A stretch of 64,000 bases of DNA from CBDCWO01 sp965223405 (lineage in GTDB: Bacteria > Bacteroidota > Bacteroidia > Chitinophagales > Saprospiraceae): positions 7,068,001 to 7,132,000 of the forward strand of contig CBDCWO010000006.1 in NCBI GenBank assembly GCA_965223405.1, in the 5' to 3' direction. The notes below the pieces were generated by a model. It was not told where the DNA came from and ran no database searches. It saw only the letters and a list, made by a program, of their open reading frames with translations. Shown in pieces: positions 32,324 to 42,780 of this stretch. The first letter of the stretch is position 1. Each line of letters begins with the position of its first letter. The translations under genes were made by a program, and so were the position numbers.

Positions 32324-34387
32324 ATGGAAATAAGAATATCATTGTTTTGTCAATCGATCAATACTGTAAATCGATCCGCATTTCTACCAGACAACTGTTT
32401 GAATTTCACCAAAATCTTTTGGGTATTCACATGCCTTTTGTTTGTCACTTGTAAATCCGAACCGAAGAAGGCCATTGTATTGGTAGAGTCCGAAAGTTTC
32501 GACCATTGGGGTGGCTGGGTACTCGATCAACAAAGCATTGACCAAATGGGCTCAGCTTATTTGATGGCCCATGGCTTGGGTGTCAAAGTGGAAGATGCAA
32601 AAACTACGGTAAAATTCAAAGAGCCCGGTGGCTATAAAGTATGGGTTCGAACAAGAGATTGGTCCGCTCCCTGGAAAACGGAACAATACATAAATGATAC
32701 GGTGATGCAAGCCATCGGTTATCCGGGGAAATTTAAGGTATTGATCGATGGTACTGCCCTTGACACGATATTTGGAACGCAAGGGAACGAATGGCACTGG
32801 CAAGATGGAGGAATCATTTCCATTACAAAAAAGACCGTCGAACTTTCGCTTAACGACCTTACCGGATTTAACGGGCGTTGTGATGCCATCCTATTTAGCA
32901 ATGATCCGAATTTTATTCCACCCAATGCATTAGACCCCATGACTATATTTCGACAAAAACTATTGGGAACAACAAATACCGTCGACAAAGGATCTTTCGA
33001 TCTTGTTGTGGTTGGCGGCGGAATAGCCGGCATCACTACCGCAATTAGTGCTGCCAGGCATGGAAATACCGTGGCTTTGGTTCAAAACCGGCCGGTACTT
33101 GGCGGAAACAATAGTTCCGAGGTGCGTGTAGGACTTTCAGGGCTTATACATCAAAAACCCTATCCGAATATCGGAAATCTTGTTGACGAAATATCTCCCG
33201 TAGGACATTGGACTTTTTGGGACGCACAAAAGAATCCGAACACAGAAAGAAGTAAAAAAATTCTTGAAATCATAGCGAAAGACAGTATCCGTAAAATTCA
33301 CAACGCAGCACCTAAAGAGAATTATGAGGACGACAAGAAACTTAATGCCGTATTGGCCGAAAAGAACATTACCCTATTCCTAAACACACATATGAACGGA
33401 GTTGAAATGGAAGGTAATAAAATTGCGTCAATCCATGCAATAGACCTTAAAACATCAGAACGCATTAACATCAAGGGATCACTTTTTGCCGATTGCACCG
33501 GAGACGGTAATCTTGGGTTTGCAGCCGGTGCTGACTTTAGGCAAGGTAGAGAGCCCTATTCCTTAACCGGAGAACGTTTGGCTCCGGCCAAGGAAGACCA
33601 ATTGCTAATGGGTTCCTCTATGCAATGGGTTAGTGCTCATTCTGTGGAAAATCCACCTTTCCCAAAAAAATTGCCATGGGCGGTGCAATTCAATGAAGAA
33701 ACATGCGTACCTACCGATAAGGGCGACTGGGACTGGGAAACCGGTGCAGACCGGGATCAGGCAACCGAAACTGAACGCATACGCGATTATGCCTTAAGGA
33801 TCATCTTTGGCAATTGGGCCGTGTTAAAACATCATTCAAGTAAAGAACCTCAGTTCCAGAAATTTAAAAACCTTTCCTTACAATGGATTGCCTACATAGC
33901 TGGTAAAAGAGAATCTCGCAGGTTAATGGGAGATATTATTCTAAAACAACAAGATATTGAAGAAGGCCAGGCCTTCGATGATGCATCGGTTACCACCACA
34001 TGGACTATAGACCTTCATTATCCTAAAAAAACGAAATGTGCTTGTGATGCTTTTATGTCCAACGCCGAACATGTAGAGATAAAGCCCTATCCGATCCCAT
34101 ATCGTACCCTGTATTCCCGAAATGTCGAAAACCTTATGATGGCGGGACGCAACATAAGCGTGACCCATGTTGCGCTGGGTACTGTGCGAGTGCAGCGTAC
34201 GACTGGAATGATGGGCGAAGTCCTCGGCATGGCCTCTTCATTATGTAAAAAACATCAAACCACGCCAAGAGGAGTTTATGAAAAACACTTGCCGGAGCTA
34301 ATCGAATTAATGAAAAAAGGGGTTCCGGCACCTGTGGGTGATTCTTTAAAGTTAATGTACTACACCGATAAAATAGTAAGTAATTAG
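32324..34387 (+). CDS. FAD-dependent oxidoreductase with N-terminal jelly-roll-like domain, lipoprotein
   Basis: The 687-residue protein has a lipoprotein signal (LLFVTC, Cys about 43) after an unusually long N-terminal lead; no later ATG offers a better start. Residues 45-200 form a beta-rich domain (ESFDHWGGWVLDQQSIDQMG, YKVWVRTRDWSAPWKTEQY) resembling a carbohydrate-binding module. From residue 224 the FAD-binding fold begins with DLVVVGGGIAGITTAISAAR (GxGxxG) and continues with VLGGNNSSEVRVGLSG and LFADCTGDGNLGFAAGADFR. This is PF12831, common in Bacteroidota glycan loci. It could oxidise a sugar group. It is the first gene of the locus. Confidence 0.85.
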   Translation: MEIRISLFCQSINTVNRSAFLPDNCLNFTKIFWVFTCLLFVTCKSEPKKAIVLVESESFDHWGGWVLDQQSIDQMGSAYLMAHGLGVKVEDAKTTVKFKEPGGYKVWVRTRDWSAPWKTEQYINDTVMQAIGYPGKFKVLIDGTALDTIFGTQGNEWHWQDGGIISITKKTVELSLNDLTGFNGRCDAILFSNDPNFIPPNALDPMTIFRQKLLGTTNTVDKGSFDLVVVGGGIAGITTAISAARHGNTVALVQNRPVLGGNNSSEVRVGLSGLIHQKPYPNIGNLVDEISPVGHWTFWDAQKNPNTERSKKILEIIAKDSIRKIHNAAPKENYEDDKKLNAVLAEKNITLFLNTHMNGVEMEGNKIASIHAIDLKTSERINIKGSLFADCTGDGNLGFAAGADFRQGREPYSLTGERLAPAKEDQLLMGSSMQWVSAHSVENPPFPKKLPWAVQFNEETCVPTDKGDWDWETGADRDQATETERIRDYALRIIFGNWAVLKHHSSKEPQFQKFKNLSLQWIAYIAGKRESRRLMGDIILKQQDIEEGQAFDDASVTTTWTIDLHYPKKTKCACDAFMSNAEHVEIKPYPIPYRTLYSRNVENLMMAGRNISVTHVALGTVRVQRTTGMMGEVLGMASSLCKKHQTTPRGVYEKHLPELIELMKKGVPAPVGDSLKLMYYTDKIVSN

Positions 34388-34388
34388 C

Positions 34389-34529
34389 GGATATGAAAAG
34401 CTATTTTATAACCTAAAAGAAGATCCTCGCGAAGAAAACAATCTCTGGGAATCACATCCGGAAATTGTAAAAGAACTCCAGGATTTATTGAAAAAATACA
34501 AAACTGAAAACAGGAGTGTAACACGATAA
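34389..34529 (+). pseudogene. Sulfatase C-terminal remnant
   Basis: A frame directly after the FAD gene reads YEKLFYNLKEDPREENNLWE and SHPEIVKELQDLLKKYKTEN, the usual end of S1 sulfatases (ELYNLxxDPxExxNL...). No start or catalytic part is present. It is the tail of a deleted sulfatase gene. Confidence 0.75.
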
Positions 34530-34538
34530 ATTGACCGC

Positions 34539-36845
34539 ATGAAAACCTTATTTAATTCAACACTTTTACTGATTGCTGTTCTGTTCCTTTTTATAAGTTG
34601 TGAGCAAAACCCTCAATCCAACATCCTTGATAAATACAATGTCAGCTGGGATAAAAAAAGTACAATAGCTTCAGATGCCATGCCACTTGGTAATGGTACA
34701 ACCGGCGTATTGGTTTCGGTTACAGAAGATGGTCACATCTGGTTGTCGTTAAGACATGTCGATGCGTGGTCGGAAGCACACCGTTTATTAAAACTGGGAG
34801 ACCTTGAAATTTCTGTCACACCCAATCCTTTTAATGAAAGTTTTAAACAAGACCTTGTGCTTGGTGAGGGAGCGATTTACCTTTCAGGCAATAATGGATT
34901 TAATTCAAAAATATGGATTGATGCAAATAATGATGTTCTACTTTTGGAAAACAAATCAAGTGCTAAGTTTGAGGTAAATGTCAAACTACATTCGTGGAGA
35001 AATGAGCCAAAAGTAGTTCGCGAGACCAACATGAAAGGCATCCCGGGAGGGATAGAGGAGTCGGCAGATATAATTGTTGAAAACGATGGGGCTTTACTTT
35101 GGTACCACCGCAACAGCTCTTCAAACATGTTCGAGTGGACCATTAAATCATTAGAAATTCCAATGCCCAAAAACTTACGAGATGTGTTGGGCAACCGCAC
35201 TTTTGGAGCAATGGTGGCCGGAGATAATCTGACGTATGTATCAAAGGTGGAACTACAATCGGAATCAGCGAAAAAGAGTCAAATTCAAATAAATGTTTTA
35301 AATGCTCAAACCGAAAGTGCTGAAGAATGGATTGAGGAATTACAAGCAAACGCAAAACAAGAAAGAAACATAAAGGCCGACTGGCAAAACCATGTTTCAT
35401 GGTGGAATAATTTCTGGAACAAAAGTTACATTCATATCACCGGAACACCGGATGCCGATACCACCAGTGCCGGATATGCTTATGCTAATTATCTGAATGC
35501 TATGGCAGGAGAAGGCGAATTCCCAATTATCTGGAACGGTTCCATGTTTGCTCCGGCCATGTCGGAAGTGCCGCAGAGAAACCACACCGGATTTCGTTAC
35601 AACAACGATCCCGACCATCGCTCGTGGGGCAACCTGATGCTGCACCAAAACGTCCGCCTTCCGTTTTATGGTATGAATGCTTCCGGTCAATTCGACTACT
35701 CCAAGTCCTTTATCAACTTATACATGAGAGGATTTTCGCTAATGAAAGACCACACCAAAGCTGTATTTGATCATGATGGAACTGTAATTCGAGAATCTAC
35801 CACAATGTGGGGTGTTATTGCGCCCGGGGTTTATGGCATAAACCGAGAAGGACTTGAGCCGGGCCAACAAGAATCAGTTTGGCACCGCACCCACTGGAAT
35901 GCCGGATTGGAAGTTGCCTGGTATCTGGCTGAGCATTATGATTACACCCAAAAGGAGGCATTTGCCAGAGATACACTCATTCCCTTTGCTTCAGAAGTGG
36001 TTCGCTTTTTTGATGTACACTGGCCGCATCGCGAGGGTAAATTATTTTTCCCTGATGTACACTGTTTGGAGTCTTTCAGGAAAGTTGATAATCCAATGCC
36101 ATTTATTGCGGGGCTAATGTGTGTAATTGAAAGACTATTGGCCTTACCTGAACATTTAACCAAACAAGAAGATAGGAAATACTGGAAGGATGTATATGCC
36201 CGAATTCCTGAAATTCCCACCTGGGAGTACCAGGGAAAAACCATTTTGGCCAATGCCGAAGTAATGAAGTCGCCAAAGGTAAATGTGGAAGTATCGGAAC
36301 TCTATTCGGTATTTCCTTACCATATTTTTGGAATCGGTAAACCAAAGCTGGAGTTGGCACAGCGAACCTATCAAAACCGATCAACCTTAATTGATGAAGG
36401 TCGTTTTAAAAATCCTGGATGGTCGCCAGGTCACTTACGTGGCGGATGGCACCCTGATGCTATCATGGCTGCTATGGTTGGTTTAACCGATTCTGCAAAA
36501 AAAGAAGTAACCTGGGCCTTGCACCGCCCCGTTCCTGAACAACGTTTCCCAGGCTTTTTTAAATCTACGCATGATGGAGTTCCTGATGTCCAACATTCCG
36601 GTGTAGCAGCCACAGCTTTACAAAGAATGTTGTTGCAGGATGTGAATGAAAAAATTGTTTTGCTTCCCGCCTGGCCTGATGATTGGAGTTGCCACTTTAA
36701 ACTCTTTGCTAAACAAAATACAGTTATTGAAGGAAAAGTAGAAAATGGAAAATTAGTTAGTTTGAAAGTTTCGCCTGAAAGCAGGAGGAAAGATGTGTTT
36801 CTAGGAAAGGACCTGAAAAAGCCGCTTGCTTCGGTGTTCAAATAA
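34539..36845 (+). CDS. GH95-like glycoside hydrolase (DUF5703), lipoprotein
   Basis: The 768-residue protein has a lipoprotein signal (LFISC, Cys21). The N-terminal DUF5703 domain begins YNVSWDKKSTIASDAMPLGN and has WLSLRHVDAWSEAHRLLKLG. The middle is an (alpha/alpha)6 barrel with GEGEFPIIWNGSMFAPAMSE, YNNDPDHRSWGNLML and WHRTHWNAGLEVAWYLAEHY; the C-terminus is a beta domain. The whole layout resembles GH95 alpha-fucosidases/alpha-galactosidases. The catalytic Glu and Asp cannot be fixed with certainty. It probably removes a terminal sugar from the same sulfated glycan as its neighbours. Confidence 0.8.
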   Translation: MKTLFNSTLLLIAVLFLFISCEQNPQSNILDKYNVSWDKKSTIASDAMPLGNGTTGVLVSVTEDGHIWLSLRHVDAWSEAHRLLKLGDLEISVTPNPFNESFKQDLVLGEGAIYLSGNNGFNSKIWIDANNDVLLLENKSSAKFEVNVKLHSWRNEPKVVRETNMKGIPGGIEESADIIVENDGALLWYHRNSSSNMFEWTIKSLEIPMPKNLRDVLGNRTFGAMVAGDNLTYVSKVELQSESAKKSQIQINVLNAQTESAEEWIEELQANAKQERNIKADWQNHVSWWNNFWNKSYIHITGTPDADTTSAGYAYANYLNAMAGEGEFPIIWNGSMFAPAMSEVPQRNHTGFRYNNDPDHRSWGNLMLHQNVRLPFYGMNASGQFDYSKSFINLYMRGFSLMKDHTKAVFDHDGTVIRESTTMWGVIAPGVYGINREGLEPGQQESVWHRTHWNAGLEVAWYLAEHYDYTQKEAFARDTLIPFASEVVRFFDVHWPHREGKLFFPDVHCLESFRKVDNPMPFIAGLMCVIERLLALPEHLTKQEDRKYWKDVYARIPEIPTWEYQGKTILANAEVMKSPKVNVEVSELYSVFPYHIFGIGKPKLELAQRTYQNRSTLIDEGRFKNPGWSPGHLRGGWHPDAIMAAMVGLTDSAKKEVTWALHRPVPEQRFPGFFKSTHDGVPDVQHSGVAATALQRMLLQDVNEKIVLLPAWPDDWSCHFKLFAKQNTVIEGKVENGKLVSLKVSPESRRKDVFLGKDLKKPLASVFK

Positions 36846-36928
36846 AAGAATTAAAACCATCAAAAACAGAACAAAACAAAATGGTTACTTCCACCAATAA
36901 ATTGATTTAGTGTATAATTAATGAAAAT

Positions 36929-38530
36929 ATGCATAACTTTTTAAATTTTTTATGCAAGGCTTTTCTCTTATGTTGTATTATAAATATACAAGGGGTAAAG
37001 GGTCAAGTACAAACAAAAAAGCAAAAGAAAGTAAATATTCTTTTTTTAATGAGCGACCAGCACCGTGGTGACTGTATTGGTGCTGAAGGAGCAGATTGGG
37101 TACAAACTCCTAATCTTGATAAACTGGCAAGTGAAGGAGTTTTATATACAAATGCCTATGCATCTGTTCCATCATGTTTGGCGTCAAGAGCTGGTATTTT
37201 GACCGGGATGAGTCCCTGGCAGAGTGGGCAACTGGGGTATAAACCAATTGTCGATTATTCTTACGAAATGGCACAGATGTTTACTGATTCAGGGTATAGG
37301 ACCCATGCCGTAGGTAAAAATCATTTTACTCCAATGCGACATAAGCACGGCTATCAGACGGTAGAGCTAGAAGAGGCATGGTATACATCACGTGTAGGAT
37401 TACATGCCATACTGGAGAAAAACAGAAATATTCCCCTAAATGACTCGCTTAAGTGTGATTATACCCGCTGGTTTGAGAAGCAAATGCCCGGAGTATCTTT
37501 AAATGCTTCAGGTCTTGGTTATACTGACCATAATGGAGATGTTTTTCCTTTCGAAGATAAATACCATCCAACCCATTGGACGGCACAGCGGGCGGTTGAG
37601 TTTTTGGAGACTTACGACGGGGAAGCTCCATTTTTGCTAAAAGTTTCTTTTCAACGGCCGCATCCACCGTTTGATCCACCGGCAAGATGGATGGAGCACT
37701 ACAAAGACACTAATATTCCTAAAGCCAGAGTAAGTAGTTGGTCTGAACAAAAAAATGGGAATAAAACCGGGTTGTTAAAGGAATTGAGAAATCCTACGAC
37801 TGCCAATGTTCCCCTTGAAGAGATTGAGTCATCAAGACGTGCTTATTATGCAACTATTTCTCACGTTGATGAACAACTGGGAAGGGTAATTGAAGCTTTA
37901 AGGAAAAGGGGCGAAATCGAAAATACATTGATTGTATATACTTCCGATCATGGTGACATGATGGGTGACCACTATTACTGGCGAAAATGCCGTCCATATG
38001 AGGGTTCTGCACGCGTTCCAATGATACTATATTGGCCGGAGAGTCTGCGATTAAATGCAAAGCGTGGTCAGGTAAGGGAAGACCTTGTTGAACTCCGTGA
38101 TCTTCTGCCAACTTTTTTGGATGCAGCAGGTTTACTACAACCTGAGGTTATGGATGGTGTCAGCATGTTAAATACATTAAAAGCCAAACCATGGAGAGAT
38201 ATACTTGATTTGGAACATGCCCAGTTGTATGAACCGGATAATGCCTGGGTGGCACTTACAGACGAAAGGTATAAATACATCTATTTTACACTCACCGGGC
38301 AACAACAATTGTTCGATTTACAAAATGATCCGCATGAATTATTTGATCTCGCCTCCAAAGGTGTATTCAAAAAAAACAAAGCGCTAATTGAAGAGTGGCG
38401 GGCTAAAATGATTAAACACCTTGAAATAAGGGGTGAGCAGTGGGTAAAGAATGGTGAATTAGTGATTCAAAAGAAATCAATTTATTACGGAGAAAACCAT
38501 CCGGTATTTGGAAAAAACACTCAGAAGTAA
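36929..38530 (+). CDS. Sulfatase (family S1, iduronate-2-sulfatase/choline-sulfatase-like)
   Basis: The 533-residue protein has a signal peptide (residues 1-26). NILFLMSDQHRGDCIGAEG gives the metal site in the SDQHR form typical of choline-sulfatase and iduronate/heparan sulfatase relatives. C83-L-A-S-R is the formylglycine site. VGKNHFTPMRHKHG and YTSDHGDMMGDHYYWRKC follow. Exolytic activity on a sulfated sugar is expected. It is 18 bases before the GH20 gene, in an operon with it. Confidence 0.9.
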   Translation: MHNFLNFLCKAFLLCCIINIQGVKGQVQTKKQKKVNILFLMSDQHRGDCIGAEGADWVQTPNLDKLASEGVLYTNAYASVPSCLASRAGILTGMSPWQSGQLGYKPIVDYSYEMAQMFTDSGYRTHAVGKNHFTPMRHKHGYQTVELEEAWYTSRVGLHAILEKNRNIPLNDSLKCDYTRWFEKQMPGVSLNASGLGYTDHNGDVFPFEDKYHPTHWTAQRAVEFLETYDGEAPFLLKVSFQRPHPPFDPPARWMEHYKDTNIPKARVSSWSEQKNGNKTGLLKELRNPTTANVPLEEIESSRRAYYATISHVDEQLGRVIEALRKRGEIENTLIVYTSDHGDMMGDHYYWRKCRPYEGSARVPMILYWPESLRLNAKRGQVREDLVELRDLLPTFLDAAGLLQPEVMDGVSMLNTLKAKPWRDILDLEHAQLYEPDNAWVALTDERYKYIYFTLTGQQQLFDLQNDPHELFDLASKGVFKKNKALIEEWRAKMIKHLEIRGEQWVKNGELVIQKKSIYYGENHPVFGKNTQK

Positions 38531-38547
38531 CTATTAAAAATATAAAA

Positions 38548-40104
38548 TTGATGAGGATAATTAAAGCAATTATAATTTTTGCCATAGCCGTTTTATCAAT
38601 TGGCGTTCAGGGGCAGAGGCTTACTGTTATACCCTATCCCACAACGCTTGAACAGCAAGACGGTCAATTTAAGTTGAATGAGAATACCATTATTACCCAT
38701 GATGGAAATCTTGAATTCCGGGCAAAACAGCTAAAGGCCTATCTGGATCCTGCTACAGGGTTTGACCTGAAAATAGGCCTGGCAAAAAAGAAGGATCAAC
38801 AAATTGCACTAAAGTTAAACAATGAGTTAACGGATTTAGGCAATGAAGGATACACAATTGAAGTTAAGCAAAACAAGATTCTTATTGAAGCATTACACCC
38901 GAACGGGATTTTTTACGCTTTGCAAACCCTGCGCCAACTGTTGCCAAAGGATATATTTCGACATGCGAAAACAGACGTTGTAGCATGGAATATCCCTGCA
39001 TGCCGGATTATTGATAATCCCGAATATGCGTGGAGAGGTTTAATGATTGACTACAGCAGAACATTTTGGAATAAGCGAATTACCAGAAAATACATTGATG
39101 CACTGGCACTTTATAAGATGAATAAATTGCATATGCACCTTACAGATGATCAGGGGTGGCGACTTGAAATAAAGAAATACCCTAAACTAACGGAAATTGC
39201 TTCTAAATTCCACCCTTCCTTTAATGAACCGAAAGAAAGGGAAGGTTATTATACACAGGATGACATAAAAGAATTGATTGCCTATGCAGCAGCGCGTAAT
39301 GTTGAAATAATCCCTGAAATTGAGCTTCCCGGGCATTCTGCAGAAGTATTTGCCGTTTACCCGGAATTGTCCTGCAAAGGAGATACATTTAAAATTCATC
39401 CCTTTAAATCAGGCCCGGGAATACATAAAGAAATATTTTGTGCAGGAAACGACGAAACCTTCGTGTTTTTAAAAGATGTTCTTACCGAAGTGAGTGAATT
39501 GTTTCCTTCAAAGTACATTCACATTGGTGGTGATGAGGCTCCGAAGAATCATTGGAAAGAATGTGACAAATGCCAGCAAAGAATTAAGGAAGAGGGACTT
39601 CATGATGAGCATGAATTGCAAAGCTGGTTTGTCAAAAAAATAGAAAGACATTTGTCAACCCTCGACAAAAGATTGGTAGGCTGGGATGAAATAACAGAAG
39701 GGGGATTAAGTAAAACAGCCACTGTTATGCATTGGAGAGGGTGGAAAAAAGATATTTCTGAATCTGTCCTTAGCGCTGGTAATAATATAATTAGATCACC
39801 AACTACTCATTGTTATTTTGATTATCCCCACAAAAAACTTCCCGTGGAGAAAGTCTACTCTTATCAACCGGCACCTGCAAACATGAATCAAAATCATAAA
39901 GAACAGATTCTTGGTGTTCAGGGTAATTTTTGGTCGCATATTAACAGGATAGAGCCCGAAATGGATAAACAGGTATTTCCTCGATTAATTGCACTTTCAG
40001 AGGTGGGATGGTCCAGGGAATCAAATAAAAACTGGGATGATTTTCTATTACGCCTTGATCAGCATTTTCAGATTTTAGACAGATTGGATATTTATTATTA
40101 TTAA
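38548..40104 (+). CDS. Beta-N-acetylhexosaminidase (GH20)
   Basis: The 518-residue protein has a signal peptide (residues 1-24). The GH20b N-terminal domain is TVIPYPTTLEQQDGQFKLNE, then the barrel starts YAWRGLMIDYSRTFWNKRIT. KMNKLHMHLTDDQGWRLEIK and IEIPEIELPGHSAE-type residues follow (ATG to EIIPEIELPGHSAEVFAVYP). The catalytic pair is in H325-I-G-G-D329-E330. AVWRGW-like substrate-site Trp residues are near 400 (MHWRGWKKDI). It releases terminal GlcNAc or GalNAc, so the target glycan probably contains an N-acetylhexosamine. In operon with sulfatases on both sides. Confidence 0.95.
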   Translation: MMRIIKAIIIFAIAVLSIGVQGQRLTVIPYPTTLEQQDGQFKLNENTIITHDGNLEFRAKQLKAYLDPATGFDLKIGLAKKKDQQIALKLNNELTDLGNEGYTIEVKQNKILIEALHPNGIFYALQTLRQLLPKDIFRHAKTDVVAWNIPACRIIDNPEYAWRGLMIDYSRTFWNKRITRKYIDALALYKMNKLHMHLTDDQGWRLEIKKYPKLTEIASKFHPSFNEPKEREGYYTQDDIKELIAYAAARNVEIIPEIELPGHSAEVFAVYPELSCKGDTFKIHPFKSGPGIHKEIFCAGNDETFVFLKDVLTEVSELFPSKYIHIGGDEAPKNHWKECDKCQQRIKEEGLHDEHELQSWFVKKIERHLSTLDKRLVGWDEITEGGLSKTATVMHWRGWKKDISESVLSAGNNIIRSPTTHCYFDYPHKKLPVEKVYSYQPAPANMNQNHKEQILGVQGNFWSHINRIEPEMDKQVFPRLIALSEVGWSRESNKNWDDFLLRLDQHFQILDRLDIYYY

Positions 40105-40124
40105 GAAATTTAAAAACTATTGAC

Positions 40125-41588
40125 ATGAATTTGAACACATTACTTAAAAACAGCAAGTTCATTTTTGGACTAATCATATCCATAACGTTTTTCCCTTCAT
40201 GTCAGGAAGAGCAAGCGCCTAATATCATATTTATTATGAGTGATGATCATAGTACAGGCGCGATAAGTGCTTATGGGAAATCACTGGTCAAAACGCCTAA
40301 TATTGATATGCTGGCAGAGCAGGGAATGCGATTCAATAACTGCCTTAATGTAGTCTCTCTTTGCGGACCGAGCAGGGCCGCTATTATTTCAGGCAGGTAT
40401 AGTATGCATAATGGCTACAAACGTAATGGCGACCTCTTTGACAGAAACCAGTACACCATTCCGCAATCGATGCAGCAAGGAGGATATCAAACAGCTCTTT
40501 TTGGAAAGTGGCACCTCCTAACGGAACCAGCCGGCTTTGATTATTACAATATTCTTCCGGGCCAGGGTAGTTATTTTAATTCCCGTTTTAAGGAAACTGG
40601 GCAAGAATGGGAAGATGGAGGAAAAGGTGGAAAATCTCAGAAAGGGTACACTACTGAATTGATTACCGACAATGCCATTGAATGGATTAAGAACCGTGAT
40701 AATACAAAACCTTTCTTTGCAATGGTTCATCACAAAGCCCCTCATACACCCTATCGATATCCTGAAAAATATAAAAAGCTGTTTGCAGATATTGATTTTG
40801 AGGAACCTGAAAATTTTTATGATGAATTTGAAGGAAAGAACCCTGACCTTGTCAATAACGAATGTGTATTTTCTAAATTTTTAACCATCGATCCTGCTCA
40901 TTTTGCCGAGGAAGTACCGGACTCGATAGAATATGGAACATTGGCTTATAAAAAATGGGGATATCAAAGTATATTAAAAGGTTATTACCGCCTGGTTACT
41001 GCCATGGACGAAAACATTGGCAGACTAATGGATTTTGTGGATGAATCCGGACTGGCTGAAAATACCATTGTAATTTATACATCGGATAACGGTTGGTTCA
41101 TGGGCGACCATGGATTATTTAACAAAATGTGGATGTACGATGAGTCTTTACGCGTGCCATTAATTGTGCGATATCCCGGAAAAATTAAAGCAGGATCGGT
41201 TAATGATGACATTGTTTCAGTACTGGACTTCGGACCTACCTTTAGTGATTATGCAAGTATGGATGAAGACAAAAGATTCCAGGGAACATCATTCAAAGAT
41301 ATTCTCCATGGCCGTACACCCAAAAACCGTGAATCTGCTCATTTTTATCATTATTTCGAACAGTGGGGTGTTCCGTCGCATTATGGTGTGCGTACCGAAG
41401 ATTATAAGCTAATCCACTTTTACGAAGCAAAAGAAGAACCAAAATGGGAATTATACGATATGAAAAAGGATCCCAAAGAAATGGTGAATCTTGTTTATAA
41501 TAATGAATACAAGTCTGTTTTAGAAGATATGAAACAGCAATTGGCAGAGCGTAAGAGGCTATGTGAAGAAACACCAATTGAGCAATAA
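40125..41588 (+). CDS. Sulfatase (family S1), lipoprotein
   Basis: The 487-residue protein has a lipoprotein signal (TFFPSC, Cys26). NIIFIMSDDHSTGAISAYG carries the metal-binding pair; C80-G-P-S-R is the formylglycine site inside VVSLCGPSRAAIISGRYSMH; LFGKWHLLTEP and YTSDNGWFMGDHGLFNK follow. This combination is common in N-acetylglucosamine-6-sulfatase-like (S1_11) enzymes, which pair well with a GH20 partner. It lies 20 bases after the GH20 gene. Confidence 0.9.
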   Translation: MNLNTLLKNSKFIFGLIISITFFPSCQEEQAPNIIFIMSDDHSTGAISAYGKSLVKTPNIDMLAEQGMRFNNCLNVVSLCGPSRAAIISGRYSMHNGYKRNGDLFDRNQYTIPQSMQQGGYQTALFGKWHLLTEPAGFDYYNILPGQGSYFNSRFKETGQEWEDGGKGGKSQKGYTTELITDNAIEWIKNRDNTKPFFAMVHHKAPHTPYRYPEKYKKLFADIDFEEPENFYDEFEGKNPDLVNNECVFSKFLTIDPAHFAEEVPDSIEYGTLAYKKWGYQSILKGYYRLVTAMDENIGRLMDFVDESGLAENTIVIYTSDNGWFMGDHGLFNKMWMYDESLRVPLIVRYPGKIKAGSVNDDIVSVLDFGPTFSDYASMDEDKRFQGTSFKDILHGRTPKNRESAHFYHYFEQWGVPSHYGVRTEDYKLIHFYEAKEEPKWELYDMKKDPKEMVNLVYNNEYKSVLEDMKQQLAERKRLCEETPIEQ

Positions 41589-41603
41589 GCGATTAAAAAA
41601 ATC

Positions 41604-41840
41604 ATGTATAGAAATTCAATACTGCTTGCGCTTATCTCGATAAGCCTGAATTTATCCGCCCAACGATATGTGCCAGAAACCATTTTGCCGGTAATTCCAC
41701 AACCCAACAAGATGGAGCTTGTGGAGGGTTATTTTGAATTGAGTTCATCAACAAAGCTTGTTATTTCAGATGAAACTCAGGCAAAGGTTGCCCCGTGGTT
41801 AGTTAATAAAAATAGAGGGATGAAATCAAGTTTAATTTAA
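41604..41840 (+). pseudogene. GH20 N-terminal remnant
   Basis: The 78-codon frame begins with a signal peptide (residues 1-19) and TILPVIPQPNKMELVEGYFE, LSSSTKLVISDETQAKVAP, the start of a GH20 N-terminal domain. It then ends in unrelated residues (NKNRGMKSSLI). It resembles the opening of the intact GH20 gene but is not identical, so it derives from another hexosaminidase gene now lost. Confidence 0.7.
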
Positions 41841-41841
41841 A

Positions 41842-42780
41842 ATGGCAATATCAGTAGTTTTTGTTGTTGTCACCTGGACCTGTATTAAAGGACAGAATAT
41901 TGAAAGCGACCGAAAACCAAATGTAATTATTATATTCTCTAACGACATGGGATATGCAGATGGAACAGGCGGAAAACCCATTTTTCCTTTACCTTGCTTT
42001 TAATGTAGTACATGCCCCAATGCACTCTTTAGAAAAAGACTATGTTAAACTTAAGGAGGGTAAATGGAAACACCCCATGAGAAAAACATATAGTGGGATG
42101 ATGACAGCAATGGATCGCAGTATTGGTCGCGTGTTGGATAAAATTGAAGCTCTTGGTCTTGAAAAAAATACCATTGTTTTATTCCTTAATGATAACGGTG
42201 GTGGTGGCAGTTCAGAATATTATGCACACCATTCTCGCAACTACGCAGATAACTCACCATACAGAGGATACAAATTTGACCTGTATGAAGGAGGTATTCG
42301 AACACCATTCTATATGAAGTGGCCAGGTCATGTAAAAAAGGAAGTCGTTACGATGGATTGGTAAGCAGCATGGATGTCTTTCCAACTGTAGTTAAAGCTG
42401 CAGAACTTGAATTATTTGAGCAGGCATGCGATGGTGTTGATTTACTGCAATATCTCAAAAAGCAGTCTAAAGAAGAACCTCATACCTGGCTATGTTGGGA
42501 AAACAGAAACTGGTCAAAAGTTGCATCAAGGCCTGATTGTATCCCTCATGTTCGTGTACATAACCAAGCGATTCGTAAAGGCAACTGGAAATTAGTTCGG
42601 TATTTTGTCGATATAGATTCAGAAGATGCTCTACCATTTTGGCAGTTATATGATTTATCCAAAGATATTTCGGAGAGTAATGATATAGCACAACAGCATC
42701 CTAGGATTGTAGAGGAACTAAGTGGTATACATCAAGAATGGCATGCATCTATGTTGCCTAGTTTGCAGGAGAAAAGATGA
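41842..42780 (+). pseudogene. Sulfatase with internal deletion and frameshift
   Basis: From ATG 41842 the frame reads a signal segment and RKPNVIIIFSNDMGYADGTG, then stops. The next frame from about 41954 continues ENPFFLYLAFNVVHAPMHSL, TIVLFLNDNGGGGSSEYYAH and YEGGIRTPFYMKWPGHVKK, and a third frame from about 42350 gives SSMDVFPTVVKAAELE to the end DISESNDIAQQHPRIVEELS. The formylglycine segment that should follow the metal site has been deleted. The gene is inactive. Confidence 0.85.
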